From the NCBI GenBank assembly GCA_009733575.1, contig ML770037.1, positions 1 through 23,751 on the forward strand: DNA of 23,751 nt, written 5' to 3'. Positions within the stretch are counted from its first letter, which is position 1; each line of letters begins with the position of its first letter. Both the position numbers and the translations under genes were made by a program. The stretch is from Gymnopus androsaceus JB14. Its lineage: Eukaryota > Basidiomycota > Agaricomycetes > Agaricales > Omphalotaceae. This document shows positions 10,341 through 19,559 of this stretch, piece by piece. Under the pieces are notes generated by a model. The model saw nothing but the letters and a program-made list of their open reading frames with translations, ran no database searches and was not told the DNA's origin.

Positions 10341-10515
10341 AATTAAACATGCCTGCCTGGACCTTCATTGTCATGCATTTACATGCTTAATCACCTCATC
10401 CCATGTGTTGTCCACTGAATGCATTTACTATACAGAGAGGTACCGTCCTTGTATTCCTCATGAATGGAGGTTATGCTGATTCTGTCAAATGGGAATTGAA
10501 GATGAATGCCATGCT
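10340..10515 (+). repeat. Upstream copy of a LINE C-terminal segment (repeat A)
   Basis: Similar over its length to 10924-11090 in the same orientation. Shared blocks include CATTGTCATGC, TTTACAT, a GAGAGGTACC-like or GAAAGGTACC-like block, GAATGGAGGTTATG, and AAATGGGAATTGAAGATGAATG. In this copy the frame is broken and it stops at GCCATGCTCT, where unrelated LINE sequence continues. Confidence 0.8.
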
Positions 10516-10923
10516 CTATATCCTTTTCTCCAAGACTGGTCTGATGCCCATCAGGATTGGACTTGCCCTGGGATTCTTAACATATCTCCTTGGTCTGCCC
10601 ATAGCCCATCTTGCAAAAGCTGCGCTCAAAAACGCGTTCTCTCTTTCATCTCATGGACACTCAAGTTGGATCAACAATCTGATGATCATTCTCGCTCATC
10701 TACCCATTGAGGTTGTGTGTACCCTAAGCAATTTGCACGACCCTAAGCAAATTGAGAAGCTCACCAACAAGGTTATAAAATTGTGCAAAGCATCCATTCA
10801 ATTTTTGCTGCAGAAACATGTGCATAACCACTTGCTCCAAAATCAAGTCGAATACAACAATCAAGACTGTTTGAGATTAAACGTGCCCGCATTGACACTT
10901 AGGCCATATCTTTCTCTTGTCAC

Positions 10924-11090
10924 CATGCCTAAACATTGTCATGCGTTTACATACTTAATCATGTCATCCCATGCACTGTCCATTGAACACCTTTGCTATG
11001 CAGAAAGGTACCATCCCTTGATTCCATGTGAATGGAGGTTATGTCGGTTCTGCCAAATGGGAATTGAAGATGAATGCCATGCTCTACTAC
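10924..11090 (+). repeat. Downstream copy of a LINE C-terminal segment (repeat B)
   Basis: Better preserved partner of 10340-10515. It encodes the TMPKH to ECHALL region and continues into the rest of the LINE C-terminus. The spacing of the two copies is about 580 bp. Confidence 0.8.
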
Positions 11091-11540
11091 AATGCAAGGG
11101 GAGCAGCACCCTACTATATCTTTGCCAACGCTTCTTAGAGGATATATTTGTGAAAGTACCGGCACTGAAAACGACCTACTTGAACTTATCCTTTGCACAT
11201 TTCCTGCAGGATATACTGTTTAGACATTGGATTCTACCTATACTGGCTAAATTTACATACAATGTCCTATGTATCTTTGTGGGCAAGGAAGCCTGGGTCC
11301 CGGCACCTGAACCGTACCAACCTCTACATACTGGAATATAACTTGGGCTCTGTTCTCTCTCATGTCAATAAAAATATCATGCGCCAGACTGCTTTCTGTT
11401 GCATTTAGTGTGAGCGTTGCAAGCTGGGCAGTCCTGACTGCCTCCCACAACAACGTGAACATTAGGCGTCTGCGGCACAAATATAGGCGCTATGTGTGTT
11501 GCGTGGAACCCGGCTGTTTCTCAATGGGACCACACCAGTT

Positions 11541-11560
11541 TACCTACCTACCTACCTACT
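11541..11560 (+). repeat. TACC simple repeat, LINE 3' tail
   Basis: TACCTACCTACCTACT directly before the GMC sequence resumes. Many LINEs end in a short microsatellite rather than poly(A), so this marks the 3' end and orientation of the insertion. Confidence 0.7.
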
Positions 11561-12273
11561 TAGCAAAAGGCTGTGCATAATTGGGATATGAGACCTGCAG
11601 CAGGGCTCCAGTGGAAACAAACACATTGGGATTGAAGTCAGCTGTTGGTTTGGCTGCCCTGAAGTCAGTATTTGGGGGCGTGAAGTGGACACTCTTCTGG
11701 AAGTAAGGAAGGATGTTATCCCAGTTATAGCTCTGGTCATTGACATTGTCGGCCCACAATTGCAAAGATTCGATGGTTGGCCTTTGGTAAATCATAGCAT
11801 TTCGTGCTGAAGAACCGCCAAGTGTCTTACCCTGAACATAGTGCAAAACTCGGTTATTGGCACCCAAGAATGGAACAGTCATAAAGCCCAGTTGATGTCA
11901 GGGTCAATATCAGAACTAGAGAGTCCAGAACTGATCAGGTCGCTGAATGGAGTTGATGACAGAGGTGCATTGTCAAGCTCATAGAATGATCCAGCTTCAA
12001 TGAGTGCCACCATCACCGACGAATCTTCTGCAAGTTGTGCAGCAATAGTCTGTATATAGACTTGATCAGGATCATTGGGAGTTGGGACAGCAAGAAACTT
12101 ACTACACTGGCTGTTCCACCTCCAACAATAACAAAGTTGAACACTTGATCTTCACCAGTGATGGTTGGTGCTAAATCCCTGAGCAAGGTCGGGCCAAGAT
12201 TTTTTTGGGAAGTGAGAGCTGTATTAAGAGAGCTTGCATGTACAAGGATGCTAAGAGCTACCAATGGAAACAT

Positions 12274-12431
12274 GATGGCTTGGGAGAGTGAGGTTTGATG
12301 GATATGAGATCAAGTACCTTGCTTTATGTACCATTTAGACGAAGGACTCATACCGGATTCACAAACAGAGGTAATGCTACAAAGACACCATGCAAGTACA
12401 CCCAAAACCACAGTGGATTCTGACTCCACCG
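12274..12431. other. Upstream region of GMC gene
   Basis: Non-coding sequence that would have held the GMC promoter (read on the minus strand). No convincing TATA box or other element was identified. Confidence 0.3.
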
Positions 12432-12720
12432 AGGGCTGACCAAGTTCAGTAACCTAGATGGCTATTTGCTTCCAAAGACCGTCAACCTCAAGGGGCCATA
12501 GAGACGCATTCCTGTTTGTGGTTGCTGATTTTTTTTGGACCTACATAGGGCTGACAAATTCAGTGACCAAAGCAAATGCCAAACTGTCACCCATGCCCAA
12601 CTTCAAAGAGGCTGTAGAGATGTATTACCTGGACCTCTGCTTGTGGTCACTGATTTTTTGGACCTACATAGGGCTGACCAATTCAGCGACTGAGGGCTTA
12701 CCTCAAGAGCTGACACGGCC
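12432..12720. repeat. Diverged tandem repeat, period about 115-123 bp
   Basis: The block AGGGCTGAC(C/A)AATTCAGTGAC recurs at about 12432, 12547 and 12670. TTTTTTGGACCTACATAGGG precedes the second and third copies. Between the blocks, CTTCCAAAGACCGTCAACCT and CTTCAAAGAGGCTGTAGAGA are diverged counterparts. An open frame of 105 codons runs through it, but its repetitive nature argues against a real gene. Confidence 0.7.
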
Positions 12721-13203
12721 CTTTCGGGGAAATATCTTGGAGCTACACCACCAAACCAGTGTGAGCTCAGTTTGACATTGACGGCGGCTCCCCACAGCAA
12801 TCCGACGCAGCTGTGCATTTCTTATAATCTAGAGCTTCGACTGACATACGATTCCCCAATCCTTGAATCATTCCCTGATGTATAATGTCTATTTGATGTG
12901 GTAATATACCTTGCTATGACTATTTTGGGAGCCTCTTTGCAATGTGTTTGAAATGGGATGACCATACCTGAGCAATATCACTACAACATTTAATCAATGT
13001 TGCTATCAACATATTTTCAGCTTGAGACAACAATGCTAGCCTTTTGATAAAAGAGTTTGAAAGTATCAAATGAGATATTGCAAGCAACTTCTGAAGATGC
13101 ACACAATGTCATAGTATCAAGAAAAAGATATGTCATTAGGCTTGCAAAACATTACATGCCAGTACAAAAATGCTATCACAGTGCTACACACTACATTGGA
13201 CTC
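12721..13203. other. Gene-free stretch
   Basis: AT-rich sequence between the tandem repeat and the 3' end of the small minus-strand gene. Short open frames show no conserved pattern, and no repeat boundary was recognised. Confidence 0.4.
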
Positions 13204-13807
13204 TTAAACAGAAGCTGGAGCGGCAGCGGCACTGTTGATTCTGAGCAACCAGTCATCAACATCCCACACAGCAACTTGAGGGTGTGAGACAAGATCAGGC
13301 TCTCGAAAAGTCTCCTTGTCAAGATCAAAGATCGCGGTGAAAGCCCTGTTTAACAAGGTGTAAGAAAGTACTGAAAGACTGAAAAAAAATAGATCCTTAC
13401 ACTTGGAGCTCAGCGGCGGTCTTGAATTCAGTGCGATACTTGTTAAGAGACTTGTCAGCTCTATTCCAAAATTTGTCGGTGACACAGGTAGGGAACTGCG
13501 TGAACTGCCATCGCTGTTCAGATAGCATGAGCATGACACAGGTTTGAGAAATCCAAAAAAAAAACACGCCAAGAACGCAATGCGGATAAGGAGGGCCGCT
13601 GTCAGCTTGGCTTTGGAAGTTGCAATGCAGGCTCGGGTGAGCGCTGCAATGTCCCGGTGTGCAGTGGTCTCACTTTTGACAGACGAAGTGATCTATAATA
13701 CACAATTCAAACGATTCAGAGCATGTAGAACAAGAACAAATGCGACGACAGACCTTTTCCTTGATATTATGATGAGCGAAGGACTTCTTTTGATCTAATA
13801 CCGCCAT
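13204..13807 (-). CDS. Small spliced gene, unknown function
   Basis: Proposed four exons: 13807-13754, 13692 to about 13570, 13513-13401 and 13345-13204, about 143 aa. Introns 13693-13753, 13514 to about 13569, and 13346-13400 have fungal sizes. The start ATG is at 13807. The middle exons read RDIAALTRACIATSKAKLTA and RWQFTQFPTCVTDKFWNRAD, and the last has FTAIFDLDKETF and VAVWDVDDWLLRIN, ending in an Ala-rich tail. No family was recognised. To keep the frame the second intron must use a GC-AG donor (GCGTGT at 13569). With the adjacent GT donor at 13567 the frame is lost, so the gene could instead carry a 1-nt lesion. The first exon is the least certain. It sits just upstream of the large LINE on the opposite strand. 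Confidence 0.5.
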
Positions 13808-13928
13808 CACCTCTTTTATTCCCACAGTTCTCGAACGATTGTTGGGTGCAAAAAGAAGCCTCGAAGGCTGTAGTATTCAGATTTAGTAGAAGTAAATAGC
13901 TCTATTCACATCGCACAACATACACAAC
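13808..13928 (+). other. 5' leader of the LINE / boundary with small gene
   Basis: The 5' end of the retrotransposon must lie here, between the start of the divergent small gene and the ORF1 ATG. No terminal feature or target duplication could be pinned down. The last bases before ATG (CACAACATACACAACATGG) give a good eukaryotic start context. Confidence 0.4.
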
Positions 13929-15701
13929 ATGGTTGGCACCAGAAATACAAACAAACAAATTACAGAACAAGAAAAGAATGACATCGAGAAGAGATTGATG
14001 CAGCAGAAGTTATTGGCGGAAGGGGAAGATTACTTCAAAGCATTCCCCATACAGCTAATCAAAATAGCAGAACAACAACTAAAGATAGCAGTGGCCAACG
14101 CGCCCGAAAAAAAACAGGCTTGGGAGAACGTGATGATGATGGCAAAGCTGATGAAAGGACGAGGAAAGCAGCCTGATGATGGACACCTCACAAACGAAAT
14201 GGTGGATGATATCGTGGGGAGAGTGGCCGAGAAGAACGCGGAGGCACTACAACGGGCAGTTGACGCAACCGAAAACTTCAAACAAGCAACGGACAAACTC
14301 GAAACCCTAGCAGAAAAGCTTACGGACTTCGAACAGAAGATGAACCCTTTCACCCTGCCCCCAAATAGCCAAACACCCTTCAGCACCCTGCTAAACAATG
14401 AAGAAGGGGAAATTCCATCCAGACCAACGTATGCGCAAATAACCTGCACAGGGGCCGGCGACATTGCACAACAACTCCAGAGACCCAAACACAATGCAGC
14501 GATCCAAGCAGGACACATGAACGACAGACGCTTCATTATCTGAGCGGAAAAGGAATCGGATATGGACATGTCCGAGGCAGTACTGCACCAGAAAGCAATT
14601 CATGCCCTTAACAAACTGCTTGAGGAGAAAGGAGAATTGGAGGAAGCAATGCAGATAGTCGCGGTTCAGAAGGTCCGGGGGAAAGGACTGGCCTGCATCA
14701 TGCGAACGGTTGACGAAATGGACTGGCTGAAACAAGGGAGTAGACTGAAGCAGCTCTGTGACTGGTGGGGAGCCCCAGTTACAGCCCGACCCAACCTCCA
14801 CAGCGTCCTCATCAAGTTTGTTCCACTCAATGCACCCATCGGACCGGAAACCTACACAGGAATCGAGAAAGGCAGTCAGCTTCCAAACAATTCAATTGCA
14901 TCAATAGAATGGGCGAAGAAGATAGAAAACAGAACACCCACCCAGAAGACGGCACACGTCCTCGTACACCTCAAAACCAGAGAAGCGGCCAACCAAGCAA
15001 TACAACAAGGCATGTCCATAGGCGGGAAATGGGTAACCGGGCACCGAGACAAAAGAGGCCCGATACGCTGCATGAAATGTCAACAATTCAACTACATCGC
15101 GAAAGAGTGCACATCGGAGAAAGATGTCTGCGGAAGATGCGACAAAAACCACCGAACCAAGGACTGCACAGCAACAGCTGAGGAGTTCTACTGCGCAGTC
15201 TGCAAACAACCAGGACACATAGCAGCGGACAGGAAATGCCCAACACTCCTCCGGAAGATACGAGAACGCGCTCGATGCAACCCAGAATCGGGCTACAAAT
15301 TCTACGTCATCAACCACCCGGACACCTGGATAACAGACGATGACCTGAGCAACGAGTATAACAAGGACTGGGCAGTAGAGGTCCAGAAGGAGTACAACGA
15401 CCGGTGGAACGTCGTGAAGAGAGGACAAGGAAGCAGTAGACTGGTGGGCCCGCCCGCCACGCAACCAAGAACACAGCCCAAATCTCGAAACCAGCCACAA
15501 GCCTATACCCCGTATAACAACACGCCTGAAGAACAAATCGAAGAATCGAGACACCGCACCATACTCGGATATGGCTGGGACCCGGCACGTCTCGCCAGAC
15601 TGCACAGTCGCGGCCGCACCAATAACACCCCAGAACAACAAAGCGGGAGCCAGAACAGCCAAGGGCAAGGGACAGGAGCCTACAACTCCAACTCTCAATG
15701 A
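13929..15701 (+). pseudogene. LINE ORF1, gag-like zinc-knuckle protein, one nonsense codon
   Basis: About 590 codons in one frame, interrupted only by TGA at 14541-14543 (RRFII-stop-AEKESDMD), probably a former CGA arginine codon. The N-terminal third is charged and helical (coiled-coil-like, residues 10-140). Near residues 375-440 there are three zinc-knuckle-type motifs: CMKCQQFNYIAKEC, CGRCDKNHRTKDC and CAVCKQPGHIAADRKC. In the first motif a Tyr stands where His is usual (CAC to TAC would explain it). The tail is rich in Gln, Asn, Pro and Arg. ORF1 proteins bind element RNA and form the ribonucleoprotein needed for retrotransposition. The stop codon overlaps the ORF2 start as ATGA. Confidence 0.9.
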
Positions 15702-18700
15702 ATAACACAAACCAACGGGGAAAAAACAGCAACAGGCTCACCATCACGCAGCTCAACACCAACAAATCCCCCACCAGCATGCATGACTTCCTCGAAGGAG
15801 ATCAGGGAAGATCCCACGTCATTGCTATACAAGAACCATACATCGACAAGTTCCAAGGGATGTCGCGAGCCCTCTCCTGCTATACCACACTCTACCCACC
15901 AAAACACCACAGCACCTTCAAAGAGAAAACTACTCGATCCATAATCTTTGTCAGCTCGTGCATTCGAACCAACAATTGGACGCAGATCCCGGTCGAAAGC
16001 CCAGATGTAACAGCAATCGAGATTATAACAACTATTGGCACCATAAGACTGTTCAACATTTATAACAACGGGTCCAACAATGAAGCTATAGAGAGCGTAA
16101 GACAATGGAACAACAGCGACAAAGCCAGACACACACCAAAACATCCTATCCACACCATATGGCTTGGAGACTTCAACCAACACCACCCAATGTGGGACGA
16201 GCCCCGAAACCACCACCTTTTCACCACAAGGAATCTGGAAGCAGCGCAGCAACTTTTGACAATGACAGCGGAGCAAGGCCTTTTTATGGCGCTCCCAGAG
16301 TCTATCCCCACCCTCAAAGCCCACTCCACGGGTAACTACACAAGAGTAGACAATGTCTTCTGCTCAAAGCGCATTCTCGAACGCGTGATAAAGTGCGATA
16401 CAGTACCACACCGACAACCGGTGAAAACAGATCATTATCCAATAGAGACTATAGTAGATGTAAGCATAGAAATCGTAGATCAGCGACAGAGGAGGAATTG
16501 GAAGAGGATGGACTGGAATACCTTTCGGGAAAAATTGGAGGAGAGGTTGAAAAAGATAGAGGCGCCAAGAGAAATCAAGCAACCAAGGGAGTTTTGGGAG
16601 AGGTTAGCGGAGTTCGATGGAATTGTGGAAGAAGTGATAGAGGAGGAGGTCCCATTGGTGAAGCCCAGCCCAATGCAGAGACAATGGTGGACGAAGGACC
16701 TGACAAAAATCAAGAAGATTCGAAACTGTCTATCTGGCAAATCCTACAGAAAACGAGCACAGCCAGACCACCCAGTCCACGAGGAGCTTCAAAGAATACG
16801 CCAAAATATGTCACGGGAAATAGGAAAGGCAAAAACAGAAAAGTGGGTCGAATTCCTAGCGTCGGCGGATTTGAGATTGATGTGGGAGATAGGAAAGATG
16901 ATGGAGGCAGGGCCAAAGGACGGAGGAAGGATGAGGATACCAGAGCTGATTGTGGAGGAAGGAGGAGAGAGAAGGACGGTGCAGGACAACGCAGGAAAAG
17001 TTGAACTCTTCAAACAAGCTTTCTTCCCACCACCGCCACCAATGCCAAATGTCCCGCAAAACCCTATCTACCCGGCTCCTGCATGGCAGTTTGCCCCACC
17101 AACAAACCGTCAAATCGCCAATTCGTTCAGAAAGATGAAGACTGGAAAGGCGACACGTCTTGGCACCTTCCCGAACGATTTATACAAAGCCACAAGCAAC
17201 ATCATAGTACCCCATCTCGGCCCCATCTATCGAGCAACCTTCACTCTGGGCATCTACCCTGATGATTGGGCCCTGAACAAAACTATTGTACAGCGGAAGC
17301 CAGGAAAGCCGGACTATAGGATCCTGGGAGCACATAGACCCCTCGTACTCTCACACGGACATGCCAGAGGTCTCAATGGGTGCATGGCGGACGAAGCTAC
17401 ATGCGCAGCGGAGATGCTGGGATTGATACCTTCGCGACAATTTGGGGCCCGACTGGGCAGAAATACAACCGAGTCAATACATCTAATGGTAGACAGGATC
17501 AAAGAGGCTTGGAAGAAAGGGGAAGTCGCATCTGTGCTGTACATGGATGTTAAAGGGGCCTTCCCAAGCGTCGACCTGCAGATGCTTTACCACGAGTTAA
17601 GGATGCTGGGGGTTCCAGGCGAATTGGTCGAATGGCTCAAACGGAGATACGCCAACCGTTCGACTAGAATGGTTTTCGACGACTTCGTCGCAGACACCTT
17701 CCAGGTGTTTGGGGGAGAGGATCAAGGGGATCCAGCAGCGGGGATAGGCTACATACTCTACGCAGCGGGCGTACTCAGCACGTTCAGGAAGAACAAGAAC
17801 AAAGAAGGCTTTGGTTTCATGGACGATGTTGCGGCGATGAAGACAGGGGTAGACGTGAAAGAGGTACACAAAGGGCTGGAGAAACTCATGAAGAGGAATG
17901 GGGGCGTTTTGGACTGGGTGAGGAAACACAACTGCACATTCGGCATCGATAAATTCAAGCTAGTCGACTTCACACGAAGAAGGGAAAAGGCAAAAGGGGG
18001 AACACAGACAGTATTAGGTACGACGGAGATAGGAGGAAGAAAGATAGTACAACTACAGAAAAAGACGACAGGGGGAACAAAGACAGTATTGGTGAAGGGA
18101 CCGGGGATTAGGCTGGGAGACATACACATCAAATCGGAGGATAGCGCGAGGTTTCTAGGGGTATACATGGACAAGGCCCTACGGTGGAAGGAGCAACAGG
18201 CACTGGCGATCAAGAGGGGGCAGGATTGGCTGGTGCGGTTCAGAAGGTTGGCGAGGATGAAGGACGGCATGGCAGGACAACACATCCGACAACTCTACAA
18301 GTCCGAAGCGGTCCCGTGCATGCTTTACACGGCGGACATCATTCTCGTTCCACAGCGCAAACGGAAGAAAGGGGAAATGGCGAAAAGATCACAAACCACA
18401 CACGACTCACTTCCATACAACGGCAGGCAGCTATACTCGTGTCAGGAGCAATGTCAACAACCGCTACCGACATACTTGATATCCACGCAGCGCTCCTACC
18501 AATGGACCTCGAGGTCAAACGCCAATGTCACAGAGCGGCGGTACGCCTAACTACCCTACCGGAGACGCACCCACTAGCACCACGAGTAGCAGAGGCAGCC
18601 AGAAACACACAACGATCTCGCCATTTTTCCCCCCTTCACGACCTCATGTGCGCCTACAGACTCAAACCAAGACTTATAGAGAAGAAGAAGTTGGTTCGCT

Positions 18701-19101
18701 TCGAATCAAGCTGGGACCCCTACATCATGGTACAGATAGCAGAAGGGCGAAACAAAGCGAGAGAGCTGCTGGAGAAGGACGATGCGGACATACAATGCTT
18801 TACGGACGGGTCGGGATACAAGGGCAGCATAGGAGCAGCGTCTGTCATGTACAGAAACGGCAGTGAGAAGGGGATACTCCACTTCAGATTGGGTTCGGAC
18901 CAGGACCATGAAGTGTACAAAGGGGAATGTGTAGGACTATCCCTGGCGTTGCACCAGGCGCATCCACAACGTGATGTACAAAAACTTTCCATATGGCTCG
19001 ATAACACGTCTTCCATAACCGCCACCGATACACCCGCTACAGGCCCGTCACACTATCTCCTCGACATATTCCACGATCTACTCCTCGAATTCCGGCAGGC
19101 A

Positions 19102-19106
19102 CACCC
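19102..19106. repeat. Left 5-bp target duplication (CACCC) of solo LTR
   Basis: CACCC before the LTR is repeated at 19419-19423 directly after it. Removing one copy plus the LTR rejoins the RNase H reading frame exactly. Confidence 0.9.
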
Positions 19107-19418
19107 TGTTGGAATTTACAGAAAATCTATTTTAGCCCACATTACAACATACTTATGAATTTATGATATCACAGGAGATATTTGCGCATACACCCACAGT
19201 ATCCATGCATATACTCACAGTAGCCACTTTACTGTATGCATTGTAGCCACAGATATTCACATAGTGCCCACTTTCCTGTTACATGCACTATGACATAGTC
19301 ATTCTTAAAGGTATAAATACAGTATGTAGTTACTCATGTACCTTACCCGTTTGCCTCAGGGCCCAGTCGAGGTCAAACGGCTGCACAATCATTAAAACTC
19401 CATTTTTTATTTCTAACA
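19107..19418 (+). mobile_element. Solo LTR, 312 bp, in the LINE RNase H domain
   Basis: Starts TGTTGGAA and ends TTCTAACA, the TG...CA ends typical of LTRs, with a short imperfect terminal inverted repeat. It is flanked by 5-bp CACCC duplications. It contains a TATAAATA box at 19312-19319 and an ATTAAA at 19391-19396, consistent with a promoter and a polyadenylation signal within an LTR. No internal gag-pol region is present, so the full element was probably lost by LTR-LTR recombination. Plus orientation is inferred from the TATA box position. Copia-type versus Gypsy-type cannot be decided from an LTR alone. Confidence 0.9.
19312..19319 (+). promoter_or_regulatory. TATA box of the solo LTR
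   Basis: TATAAATA two thirds of the way into the LTR, about 105 bp before its end. It is placed as expected for the core promoter at the U3/R boundary. It would drive transcription rightward into the LINE remnant. Confidence 0.55.
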
Positions 19419-19559
19419 CACCCAGACGCAGCAGTACACATATACTGGGTTCTGGGACACACCGGAATCCTGGGAAACGAGAGAGCAGACGAGGAGGCAA
19501 AAAGAGCAGCGACGTCCCGATCGAGCGTGAAAGCCAAACTGCCAACCCAACTGCACAAG

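Larger units (their letters stand above)
9841..11560 (+). mobile_element. Rearranged 3' fragment of a non-LTR retrotransposon inside the GMC exon
   Basis: Inserted in the orientation opposite to the host gene. Sequence near 10920-11340 encodes a LINE ORF2 C-terminus: LTLRPYLSLVTMPKH, HALSIEHLCYAERYHP, then WRLCRFCQMGIEDECHALLQC (a CCHC-type cluster), then LAKFTYNVLCIF. This matches the C-terminal tail I know from basidiomycete LINE proteins. The right end is a short TACC repeat tail (11541-11558), as expected for a LINE 3' end. TAGC is present on both sides (9837-9840 and 11561-11564). A 2-bp TA duplication would restore the GMC reading frame better. No endonuclease or reverse transcriptase domain is left. 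The upstream part consists of tandem repeats and a second diverged copy of the C-terminal segment. Confidence 0.75.
8361..12273 (-). pseudogene. GMC oxidoreductase (aryl-alcohol-oxidase-like), interrupted by a retroelement
   Basis: FAD-dependent secreted GMC oxidoreductase, related to fungal aryl-alcohol oxidases that make H2O2 during lignin attack. It starts at 12273 with a hydrophobic signal peptide (MFPLVALSILVHA). The ADP-binding loop is VIVGGGTA, and GMC signatures are QGKTLGGSSARNA and GAFQSPQLLMVSGIGP. The two active-site histidine contexts are LWHASATCKMG and PPGHPQSMVY. Introns are 12050-12102, 9387-9438, 9264-9314, 9032-9083, 8940-8997 and 8420-8474; the stop is at 8361. A 1-nt deletion in a G run near 11888 (before FMTV-type sequence) and another frameshift near 9720 break the frame. 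A 1.7-kb element (9841-11560) splits one exon between PFA and the GFNKIGI segment. Clearly dead, but every diagnostic motif survives, so decay is recent. Confidence 0.9.
13929..19559 (+). mobile_element. Non-LTR retrotransposon (LINE) with ORF1 and ORF2, 3' truncated
   Basis: Two long overlapping frames on the plus strand: a gag-like ORF1 and an ORF2 with endonuclease, reverse transcriptase and RNase H, as in Tad/I/Jockey-type LINEs. C-rich, purine-poor-in-T coding sequence distinguishes it from neighbouring genes. It is inactivated by a nonsense codon in ORF1, a frameshift in ORF2 and a solo LTR in RNase H. Similarity ends at 19559, soon after the last RNase H motif. The C-terminal cysteine cluster and 3' tail of the element are absent. 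The 5' limit is approximate. Confidence 0.9.
15698..19559 (+). pseudogene. LINE ORF2: endonuclease, reverse transcriptase, RNase H; frameshifted and interrupted
   Basis: Begins with an exonuclease-endonuclease-phosphatase domain: ITQLNTNKS, IAIQEPYID, WLGDFNQHHPMW near residue 156, and TDHYPIE near 243. The reverse transcriptase follows: QFGARLGRNTTESI, LYMDVKGAFPSV near 615, GEDQGDPAAG near 675, and GFMDDVAAM near 706. A 1-nt loss near 18370-18385 moves the frame. Coding continues with IQRQAAILVSGAM and an RNase H domain: CFTDGSGYKG, YKGECVGLSLAL and LSIWLDNTSSI. That domain is cut at 19106 by a solo LTR and resumes at 19424 with VHIYWVLGHTGILGNERADE, which carries the last catalytic Asp. 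The copy is dead. Metal-binding positions are intact in all three domains, although the RT box has FMDD in place of the more usual (Y/F)(A/V)DD. Confidence 0.92.

Noticed and set aside
10403..11341. 312-codon frame as an intact gene
   Set aside because: It starts inside a diverged duplicate and only its C-terminal half resembles a LINE protein; upstream it reads the wrong frame of the duplicated segment.
12458..12775. 105-codon plus-strand frame as a gene
   Set aside because: It runs through the 115-123 bp tandem repeat, and its protein repeat simply mirrors the DNA repeat.
14901..15710. 269-codon minus-strand frame opposite LINE ORF1
   Set aside because: It is an antisense shadow of the zinc-knuckle coding region. 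Cysteine- and valine-rich composition follows from the complementary codons.
15695..16324. 209-codon minus-strand frame opposite LINE ORF2
   Set aside because: Shadow of the endonuclease domain, whose plus-strand motifs (GDFN, DHYPI) are clear.
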